Of a stretch of DNA of 64,000 bases, positions 51,001-63,000 are shown in pieces. This DNA is from Saturnia japonica (taxonomy: Eukaryota > Arthropoda > Insecta > Lepidoptera > Saturniidae): the NCBI GenBank assembly GCA_033032175.1, contig CM065304.1:3100001-3164000 (forward strand), in the 5' to 3' direction. Positions within the stretch are counted from its first letter, which is position 1, and each line of letters opens with the position of its first letter. A program made the position numbers and the translations under genes. Under the pieces are notes generated by a model. It saw only the letters and a program-made list of their open reading frames with translations, was not told the origin of the DNA and ran no database searches.

Positions 51001-54000
51001 GACCAATGTATTTCTGGGTATGTATTAAGTTAATATTATATTTCTATCAAATGTATGGCAGTTGCGAGTACCTTGTCATCCTGCATATTTTGAGGATTTT
51101 ACTGTATAAAAGATAAAATCTCGATGCATTTAAGGTTTTAGTGCTGCTGCTTTTTAATGCACAAATGATGATAAACCCTTGTCACTAATCTCTTTTGGTT
51201 TGTCGCTCTTCATATGCAGTATCCGAAATACTTGCAACCTAGCTGACTGCAGCAACCGGCGATCGATTGCTGATCTCTCGGTTTCTCACTTTGTCGTGCA
51301 ACTATAAAAAATATAAATAAGAAAAATCTTTAAGAGTAACGCCCCTATTAAGTAGTTTTATTTTATGAGGGAAATCAATCAATCACAAGTTAATATATAA
51401 AAAAAATATTCTATTTTATATTTGACGGTTTCTCATATTTCAACTTTTAGGTACTATATGGAGGTAAGGGGACGCGATCGTCAATGCGTGCCGTGCAACT
51501 GTGATCCTACTGGTTCGACATCTACCAGCTGTTCCGCTGATGGAAAGTGTAATTGTTTAGTGAATTTTGGTGGCAAAATGTGTGATCAGTGCTCACCTGG
51601 CTACTACAAATACCCTGATTGCTTACGTAAGTAATTTATTAATTATTACGAATGACGTAGAAAGCAAAAATTTATTCATTATTAGCTGTGCCTGTGGCTT
51701 TGCTCACGTGGACTACAGAATGCCCGCGCGAATCTTGCTCCCCAGCTCCCGGCTAAAAAATGATTATTGTGGGTGTTGCTTAGAAGATAGACATATATTC
51801 TCCCAGACTTTTTTGTAGGTCTTCTTAATTTCTACAATTGGGTTTTACATTAATTTGCTATATCTCTTATGGTTTACTCAGCGTAAGCCATTTAAGCGGC
51901 AGAAGTGATTCACCATGGCGTTTTTTTTATTTGTGCGAAACCCTAATCCTTTTTTAAAAATAAAATTAGTCTAATTTACTTCTTATAAATTGAGCTATCT
52001 ACCAGTGAAAGTCCCGTCAAAATTGGTCCAACCGTTTTGGGAGATTACCCGGAACAAACAGACAGTCAGACAAAAATTTTAAATATGGGCTTTTTTTATA
52101 AGATCGTATATACTTTCATAAGCATTTAGTAAAAACTTGTTATTTTGACATTAAAAACAAACACTTCAATTTTATTAAATGTATAGATGTAAAAAAATGT
52201 GGGAGTCTTTAAGGGACTCCTAAAGGATGTGAAACATCATTTTTTTATATTATAAGATGATAACAATAAAGATAAACCTAGTTTTTAAATAACTAGGTAT
52301 TACAATAGAACAACTATTTATTTTATTTTGTTTTTATGAAAATATTTACAATAAAATATGTTAAAATATTATTGTAGTATAATAATAAAGACAAAGCAGT
52401 CATGAGGACTGCCAACAGAAGTGAAAACTTAAAACTATAAACAAACAGTTGTTATTTTTGGATAACCAAATTAACTGTTTAATTTTTAGGTTGTATTGCT
52501 ACAAAACCTCGGTTTATTGTTAACACGTCACGTGACCATGTCTATGGCGACACATGTATTTACTCCATATTCAAACCTCCCTAAGAAGTTAATAATAAAT
52601 GCTTATTTCCAAAATAACGAATCCTAGGTTTACAAGAGTTGATTAAGACTATATATAAAACTCATCTCAATATGCTAGTAGTTACCAGGGCCTCACAATT
52701 GTCGTTGATCCCCAGACTAGGTTCAAAGACCTGTCTAGTAGATATCTGTATCAGAGAGGTTGCACTACACGATTAACAACGTTTTCAAATGTGCAGAGAG
52801 AGTAAATGTTTTTCGTGTGTATTTTTGTATGTGTTTTAAATAGTAGTTATGTATATGTGGCATGCGTGTTATGATACTATTCTGATGTCTATGTCACGTT
52901 GTCACTATGTCATTCAATGGCACGTCGTTGTGAAACACCTATTAGTTAGAGATTTCATATCAAAAATAAAATTATCATCTGTTTCTGTACAGCGTGCAAC
53001 TGCGATCCGTCTGGTTCAATCGGCTCGACGTGCGATGACACAGGACTATGCCACTGCAAATCGAACTTCGACGGTGCAAAGTGCGACAAATGCCGCGAGC
53101 AGTTCTATAACTATCCGGCGTGCGAGGAATGCAACTGCGACCCTAGAGGGGTCATCGCCACCTTCGCAGGTAAACAGTTTACGATATTATGAAAGAATTG
53201 TCCGTAAGAGCATAAAGTAAACATTTCAGTTTTATGGTAACTGTGGCGACATCTACATAGCGACATCTATCGAGCCACATACGACGCATCCTACATCGCG
53301 CTATAAAAATTAACTCAATCGTTGAGTATATATACAAGAACCCGACTACAACCGTTGGGCAGCTGCCCGCCAGGCATAACACCCGTCTGGTCGCAGGATC
53401 CTCCCTTTGTTCGTCCAAGTAGATTTACGTCAGGAAGCTATAAATTCTCTGAATTATTTCTGGCGCCTCTGTCTAGAGTGTTGCTTATTGAAAATCATTA
53501 TCAGCTATACAGTGGCGATTTTACTATAATCAAGCAAGGAAAGCGCAGGCTACCCTTGACGCGCAGGCGCAGCTTTTGGTGTATCTCTTAATCGTTACCA
53601 GGGCCGCCTTAATCATATTCAGCGCCGAGTGCGAAAGTTATCATGCGCCCCCCTCCCACCGCTCTTTTTAACTACATCTAACTTAATTTTTCGGACTTTT
53701 GAGTTTGGAATATTTTTATACCTACAATGTCATTTTATAATTAACTTTTGATTCTATATCTACTTTTAATGGTGAAGTTAGCTAATCTATCTTCAGTCTT
53801 GGACACATGGTTAACTGTAAATTGCTTTTATTAATTTCAATTTTTATCAATTTCCGGTTTTTTTAAGTATAGGAATGTAAATATTAGGTCCGTACATATG
53901 AAATTAGCGTTTCATATAAAAATAGAAAAAATATAATTAAATTAATTACAATCAATCGAAGTACCATTATTATCTAATCACTTTCCGCCATTTTAAAGGT

Positions 54001-57000
54001 AGTTCAGTGATTCCATTGCTGAAAAAATGGTGAGAGCGAAAATCAATAAAAACATAGAAGGCTTTTTGGACTTGAAAGAAATTATCTAAGTTCCGTGAAA
54101 AGTAGTAATCTGTTGAATCAAGGTCCGGGGAGTATGGTGGGTATCGGAGACATTCCAACCGCAGTTCCTCTGTTTTAGCGAATGTCGGCCGTGAAGTATA
54201 GAGTCTAGCGTTGTCCTGAAGAAGCAGTGGACTAAAGAGATTGACCAGTCTTAGTTGTGTAACAGCTAGCTTTTCCATTATGGTTTGCAATTGTAGACAA
54301 TACAGATCTGCCGTTATCATCTGGCCAGATCTTAGGAAGCTGTGGTGTATGACACCAGCATTGGTCTACCAAACACTCATTAGTACCTTTTTCTGAGTTA
54401 ACTTTCGCTTGGGATAGGATTTGGCCGGTTCTCTTGTGTTCAACAACTGTGATGAGGGTTTCCGATTGTCGTAAAGGATCAATTAATTATTCGTCACGTA
54501 ACAATACGATTCCAAATTCCCTCATTATTGTGACGGTTGAGTAATGTAACGCAGCACTCAATGGGTGTTTGTTGGTGTGCTTTAGTCAATTAATGCAGTA
54601 TCGATTTCTCTATCTTTTTCAGTTTTGCAATTTGTTTCATGTGAATTAAAATTGTCTTATCACTCCCACCGAAGCCAGCCGCTAACTCTAACGTAGTTTA
54701 CGAAAGATCCGCTTCCTCAATCACCTTTAATTTTTTATTATCAGCTAGGGTCTCCGACCGTCCACGGAGTTTGTTTCGTAAGTTAAAATTTCCAGAACGA
54801 AAATGTTGGAATCAACACCGTACCATGCTTTCTTTTACAGTAGCTTCCCCATATACATCATTAATCCTTCGAGCTGTTTCTGCAGCGCTGATACCACTGA
54901 ATCCATGCCACAATTAACGGATTCTGAATCGGATTTTGGTAAGATCGTGTATGGTAATCGAAATCGTCCGTTGTACTAGTTGGTTGGACACAGGAGGAAG
55001 CAAAACTTGACTGCAGAGGTGTACTTTTAAGAATTGCAAATTATGATGCTCACGCTCACTGTCAAAGAATCGAGACTTGTAAATTGTTGTAGTCCATTCT
55101 TTCTCCACAACAACACTTGTGCATACACCGCACAACGGACCGCCTCAAAACTACAGGAGTTACGGCTGGAAACTCTCCGTCATCCACTGTACTCACCAGA
55201 CCTTATTCCAACACAGTGAACACGATACCTTACCTTAACCATCACAAACAAGGCAAGTTTTGATATACACATGACATAAAACTGATATAATTAGTGATGT
55301 TTAAGTTATTTCATTCCCGGTGATTTTAATGTAGCGTCATACTGATAAAAAATATGATTTTAATGTAATGTAATGAATGACATAATTACACAATACACAT
55401 TTATAATTATTACATGTACATACATAACTACAGATTAAAATATATTATGAAAAGGAGTCCCTTTAGGCAAGGTTCCGAAGATACTGGCAGCGTTCCCCCT
55501 TAGAATAGCTAGACTAATTCTTTGTCCGAGGTAGCTGCCAGCTCTTCGGTCTCCTGTGATGTCGACTAACCTTTTTACTATTTCCTTAAAAAGCCTTGTA
55601 GCGCTAGGACCCCACGGGCCAAGGGTCTCGACGCCGAATGGGACAAAATCATATTCAGAGCCCAGACCCCTGTATTTGCATGCCTTAGCTTTTTCAGCCG
55701 CCTCACAAGCCACACCAGCTCTGTTGCTGGTTCCAAGTAGATGGGAAGGGGCCAGCGTGTCTGAACAGGTTGCATCCCATACTAGCACCCGGCCCGTCTT
55801 CCATGGAACCAAACTCATACCGTCTCTTGCCATCGTCTCTTGCAATACCAGTCGGCTCATGTAAACTTGGAACGTTGACGGTGGCAAGTGACCGGCGTAT
55901 GATATCGTTAAGTGCGGCATGTCTCGAGAAGCGACCTGCACTTTTTTGACATGACAGTCCGTGATGTCCTAGCTTGTCGACATCACTGCCACAGGGACAT
56001 TTATGAGGAACGCAGACCGGAACCCCAAGCCGTAGACAGGTTGCGATTCGGAGCGTGTCAGGTTCAAGAAATGTTCCTGTATTAAACGAAGGATACGCTT
56101 GAAGCCAGTAGCCGGCCTCATGCGCACCCACGGCCAAAAGCCTAGCACGCGCCGAACCCGTACTACAGCTCAAAATATTGTCATAAATCAATTTGCAGTT
56201 TATGTCGTCCCAGCTCCTCTGTGAATTTGGAGAAACTGGAAAATTTTGACCTGGGCATGCAATTAAGAAAGCGTTTCTAGCTTCTTCCAAGCCAGCAATC
56301 TCAAAGTATGAAGGGGATACCCTTAAAATTTTACCTATGAGATTTGCTGAACTATGGACAGAAGATAGGAAGGCTGGTAAAGCGACACTGGAAATTTTGC
56401 GAATCCCTAAACCACCATAACGGATGGGTAAGGATGCTTGGGTCCAAGATTGCTCGTGCAGCTGCATATTAAGAATCGATTCTAAGGTAATTTTGATTAA
56501 ATCGTCTACTTGTGTCAAAAGATCTGGGTGATTCCAAAAGGAGCAGCAACGGAGCACATATGTAAATTTAGGGACGAAAAGACAGAATTTTAAGATGCAA
56601 AGTGCATAATGTGGACTAATTTCAAGGAGACGGGCAGCAGAATTTTGGAATTTAGTAATTGAAATATTCAAAAATTCAGAAAAAGATTTATCAAAAATTG
56701 GAGAACCTAAAAAGTAAAGGGAATTACTGTTTACTATCTTAATATTTGGAGCCAAAATATTAAATTTTTGTTTTACGTCATTTAAATTTAGGTCGCAGTT
56801 ATTTATAAAAAGTTCGCATTTGCTAAAATTAAGCTCCAAACCAATGGCTTCAAATTTATTTTTGATTAAAAAAAGGTCCGAAAACACAATATCCACATCA
56901 CCTCCTAGGGTTCCGTCGTCCAAATACCAAACGTTGAATTTAGAATTTAAAGTTTTGATTATCGGATTTATAGCCAAACTAAAAATTGCAGGCCCAAGGG

Positions 57001-60000
57001 GATCACCCTGTTGACAACCTACTTCCGAGGACAGTTCATTAGAAAGATATAACAATTTTGTTGGGTTAGCGTAACTGAGAAGAAGATAATTGTATATTTC
57101 AGGTATATGTTGTTTTATTTCCGTCAGCAGGGTATCCCTATTTACCGAATTGAATGCATTTTGACATCAATTTTGAGCAACAAGTCAGGCTGTCCGTAAG
57201 TTAGGAAAGAGCGTAGGGCATGGACGGCTGCCTCACACCCTCCTTTTACACCGAAGCCTAACTGTACGGGTTCAAATTCCGAATTTAATTTTGGTAAAAT
57301 ATGTCGAACAGCAATTTTGGAGACCAGACGTCGTAGTGTTGATCCAACAGCAATTGGTCTCACCCCTCCGTCCTTTTTGGTGAGGGCAATGAGGTTTGCG
57401 CCGAAAAGAATGGAAACAATTTCGGGATTGATATTACCGGAATACATAAAGTTGATTAATTTAGTGATCGAATTTACAAGTTGCTCGCCTGCATCACCCA
57501 CAGAATGTGAAGTTAAGTCTTTCAAATGTTGGGGTGAGATTCCATCCAAACCTGCAGCCGAACCTGGTTTAAAAGATAAAATTGCATCTGTAACATCTTT
57601 GTTTTGAATTTGAAGGCATGTTTGCCTTGCTGTTGGTGGGTCGACAAAATATAGGTTTACTGGAGCTGGAGGATGTTTTGTCCGTAAGGCATGAAGGGTG
57701 TCAGGGGTATCTGGTGATAGCACGTCGTTGGAGAACAAAAGGCGAGCGGCACCTTTGAGATCTCCGTCACAGATTTTGTTTTCAATAAGTTTGTTGCGAT
57801 TACGAGGGGCATCATGTTTGATTAGAGGTGCGGGAGAAGGCGGGGAGCTTACAGCACAGTTATTCTTAATCTTTTGTGTCAAGGATAAATTCGGTTCATC
57901 AGTTTTTATTATATGTAGTGTGCTGTATGAAAATAAAAATAGGTTCAGCCAGTCTTGAGTACAATTGGTTAAGTAACATTTCTGGATTAATTGTGACAAA
58001 TGTGTAGCAACGGTTATTCGAGCTCCTCGAGGGATTCTTTTAACTATGGGTATACTATTTTTCAAATGGCTAAGATATGTGTGGAAAGGTGTTGGATCGT
58101 TGGCTACATAAGTAGGCGCACTCGGAATGAAGGGATGGGTGTCTAAAGGTGAATTGTTTAGGGTAATACAGTTCCTGTGTGATTTTGTATTGTGTATATT
58201 AAATATATGACATAATTGTATATCTTAATTTCATCTGATGTAATATGAATAGTATATTGTTACGTAATATCAGAGTTCATATTTTTCCGTACAACTGACT
58301 TAACGATAAAATCCTACAATCACTTAAGTAACTAATAAGTCACATTTTTACGTACAGTAGACATAGTATAAAATCAGAATTTTATATAAAAAATAAGTTT
58401 ATTTATCACGTATTGTCTGATATTACAGTGAATCTTATTGTTACATAAGTCAGTTTTTTACGTACGGTTGATATATCAACAAAGTCAAGTATTTCATTAT
58501 TACTTTTTTTATATTGATATAAGATGGCACTGCCACGATTTTGTTCTAGGTATTGTTTTGTTTTATATTTTAAATATAAGGGTTTGTTTTTATGAACCAA
58601 TTATTAGTTCCTTTATGTAACACAGGTAACACAAACACATCAATTCATTCAACTGCCGAAGTACCTATTTATTGATAATGACTCTTGAGTCATTCTAATA
58701 TGCAAGTGCGAATCTTGTTCATAGATACTTCAGCAGTAACTTGAAAATTTACTCGTTATAAAAGATAATAATATTCAGTTTATCGTCCCTTTACCACCAA
58801 TATTTTTATCAAAATAATGTCAGGGTTGTAATTTCCCACATCATGAATATATTATACGGATGCGAAAAGTACGTCACAGATATGTCAAACTTCTTACACC
58901 AGCATATTACATAAAAATAGCTTATTACTGAGTATTTTTTTTTACATAACGTGTGATATTACTCGATGTTATTCAGATATCACATTGACATAAATGTGTT
59001 CACTGACAATTTATTTCCATTTATTTCGGAATTTGGATAACTTTTTACAGAGGAAACAACGCCTTTAAAGAATTCATCAATTCCCGTGCTAAGGATTTAT
59101 ATAGCAGAGGCGTCAATGAACTTGCATTAAAATGGCAAAAGTGTATCGACGATACTTCGAGTAATTAAAGATATATTTTTTATTTAATTTTAATAGTAAT
59201 AAAGAGCTGAATTGACTTGTGCATTGCGAGTGCGAGCGGTATGAATCGTATGATACGTGTCGAAAGCAACATTCCGTGTCTTCACTAAACCGACACGTAT
59301 GATTATTGAATGTTATTGGTACCTATATTTTTAATTATATAAATAACTCTGCTCTGCTTGCATGGGCTACAGTGTTAGTCAGTACTCAATGTTAGTAGTA
59401 GGCTAGTAGATACCTGTCAAAACCAAAAACATTACTTGCATTCTGGCATTGAAGCTACATAATCTATCAACACAACCAAAATTGAATTACATCACTCGAA
59501 AGTTAAATGACCAATGAATTCGATAGGTAGAGTTTAGATTCTGATCACTGTGACACGACGCGCGCGGGGAATGAGTGAAACACTCTCAAGCTCTTAATTA
59601 TTAACTAATTTATTACCGCTTACAAAAGTTAGTAACATGTAATAATCGTCATTATGTCACAAGCATTATTTCAGTTACGACAGTTAGCGGCACGTCGTCG
59701 CTGCACTTGCCGGCATAGTGTATAGTAGTAGTGCCTTTAGGAGTTTGTTTATTTCCTTTCATAGAACATTAAGATTTTTTTATTATTTAAATACAGGGTG
59801 TGGTTCGGTTCCTGCTGGTGAATTGTGTCAATGCAAGGACCGTGTTCAAGGGCGCATCTGTAATGACTGCAAACCACTCTTCTGGAATCTACAAGAATAC
59901 AACCCATATGGCTGCGAAGGTATATTTTATAAACATAAAAGACAATCTTACATAAGTTGTGCTTACGAAAACTTTCTGTTAAAGAAAGGTTAAAGTTTTA

Positions 60001-63000
60001 ACTTTATTGTAAAGTATGTTTTATATAATATATTATAATATTATATAATGTAATAGATACAATAATAAAAAATAGATGTAGCAGCGATGCTTGTACCATT
60101 GATTTGGATACTTTTTGTTGTCATATCATTTATTTTTACTTTAGTCAGTGATATATATCTAATAAAAACTAACATTTTCGCGTTACTGAATAAATAATAA
60201 TTAATAATAACAAAACTCCTATACGAAAGAGACATGTAATGTATGAAAGTCCGGTTTCTTGTTATTTGCAAGAAATAATATTTACGAACGCACCTTTTAG
60301 AAACAAAAAAAAAAAAAAACCGGTTGAATGTTGAGCAGCTGTTTGACAAGTGACAGATTTTGCTGTTGATATTTGCAAAATTATTTGTTTTGTAGTTTTT
60401 TATCTCTTTGTTTTGTAATATGCATTTCAAAATCGTTACGTAAATTGTATTTATTTTAAACATTCAAAAGTTTTTCAACCAGATAATTATAAAACTCTGT
60501 TATTTCGTCTGTAATTTGGTACGTAATGATGCCATTTTATGTTTTGTACATTCTTATGAATATTTCGTAGATAAAATGAGAGGAATACATTCAAATTTTA
60601 TCTCTTCAACAGAATGCCACTGCAACTTGGCCGGTACTTTGGGTGGCCTGGGAGCATGCGACACTCGTGGTGGTCAATGTACCTGTAAATTGCACGTCGG
60701 TGAACGTCAGTGCGACCAATGTCAGGATGGATTCTACAGGCTCGAAAGCAGCAATGTGTTTGGATGTACTGGTCAGTATTATTACTCTCACTACTCCATT
60801 TGTGAAGATGTAACCAATAGTGCCGTAACTAGGGTGGTGCCATCGGTATCCTGGCACAGGGCATAGACTCTGGAGGGGTTGAAGAAATGACCAAGACCAA
60901 ATACAATACCTATAAAAGTGCAGTTATAGAAGCTGGCACCAGGCGTATAAAAGGCTATTTGAAACAGTTCTTTTGTGTAATATTAAGTGTGTAAGTTTAT
61001 TAGACTAATCTTAAATTATAATTGCATTATAATGTTTTAATAATAACTGTATTTTCATATAGAGTGTTGTCCATCTTTTATTGCTAAATCTCTTGTTGTT
61101 GTTATTGCTAAGTCTTCTACAAAAGGGTTTCTCTAGGCTCAATATCTTAATTTAAATTTTGCCTAATTGTGATTAATGTAATGCTTATAAACATAATGTA
61201 TATCCATAAAACAATAGTTTATTGAAAAACTAAGTCTTTTGTTTTTTAATAGTTTTTTGTCAATAACTCCTTTTGAGTTCAAATTTTTCTAAAAAAGGTA
61301 AAATTCTGCAAAACAGGTTCAAATTATTTGAATTCAATTTTTATCCAACTTTAAAAGTTAATAAAATTGATATTCTGCAGAATGTGACTGTGATGTTGGT
61401 GGTTCAATTGACAATAACTGTGACAAGACAACTGGTCAGTGTCATTGTCATTCCCGAGTTGAGGGACGTCGCTGTGATCGCCCCATCAGAGCCCACTACT
61501 TCCCCACCCTCCATCAGTTCCAGTATGAGGTGGAAGATGGAGTCACCCAATCGGGTCCTGTCCGCTATAGGAATTCTGAAGAGGTCTTCCCAAATTACTC
61601 CTGGAAAGGATATGTTGTGTTCTCTATGCTGCAAGTAAGTTGAGCTATTTGTGAAAATATCTTTCATTTTTATGCTGATTTATATCACTACAATATACCT
61701 TTTATGCGACTGTGAAATGTATGTATGATCGTCTATTTCTTGCGGACTCTCTATAGCCTAAACGGCTTGATGGATTTTTATATACGAGGTCTTGTTAAAT
61801 TCTTCTTAAACAAAGAGTAACATAGTGGGAGTGACATAGGCTATATAATAATTAAGTATGATGTATGGGAGGCAAATAAAAACGCAAAAATAGAAGTATA
61901 TTTTTTTTTTAGTCAAGTGTTTTTGTTGCATTTGAGGTTTTGTTTCCTTTTTAATAATTTAGCTTGTATTATATTTTTTAGAATGAGGTGATCAATGTAG
62001 TACAAATACCCAAGTCATCATTATATCGTATGGTGATAAAGTACGCGAATCCAATACAAGATCCTGTAGTGGCGTCTATAATTATCACACCTGAAAGTGT
62101 TGTGGATATACAGCAGAAGTAAGTGATTACTTTTTACTGCTTTTTTTTAAAGTTTTTAAATACTATGTTTACTTGCAATATTAAATTACGCATATGTTAT
62201 TTTTTTAACGTAGCACATTGAAGTGTCGTCACTTTACTTCTGTTCTCTCTAACATGGGGTTTAATACCCCCGTAGACTTAATAAGATGTTTCATAAAAAG
62301 TCATTCTTGGTTATAGGTTTAGTGTCCTTTTTCGGCCGACAACTCAACCACAGCTTGTTACTGTGGCAGGTGAGAAAGGCAACGCACCAGCTCCGTTTGT
62401 CATGAACCTTGGCAACTGGACTATCACCATTAAAACAAGAAAAGAAGTTATGATTGTAAGTATTATCATGTCATCAAAGTTTTTAATTAATGCCACGATT
62501 TTATATTAGTTACTGTCCTAAAATTGGGTAAAACAATTTCCTTCATTAAGACCTCCTGCATATTGATTATGATTTTTGATGTGTGCGGGATGTCGAATTA
62601 GATCTATAGAACTGAGACACCGAGCCGTGCACATGGTGCACACTACTAAGCCACGAACGAGCAAATGGCGATAGCAAATTAGAGTTTTTTACTATGTATC
62701 TGGTAATTGCGATATTGTTGAATAAAAGTGCGCTACCGTGCAGCTGTTTTTACACACTAACATTACATACAATTTTGTGACATTGTGTTCCCTTTTAGGA
62801 TTATTTTGTGCTGATCCCCGAGGCTTACTACGAAGCGACAATATTGACAAAGCTGGTCGATAAACCGTGTGTGGTTGGTGATGAGAAGCTCTGCAGACAG
62901 TTTGCGTATCCTAGCTTAAATGGATTCCCTTCAGCGAATATCAGCGGGCTTGTTACAACGATGACCAGGTTCATAGATGACCCTGAGGTAACTTTATTAT

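Noticed and set aside
55556..57958. Plus-strand open frames over the YLDDG LINE
   Set aside because: They mirror the minus-strand RT frame.
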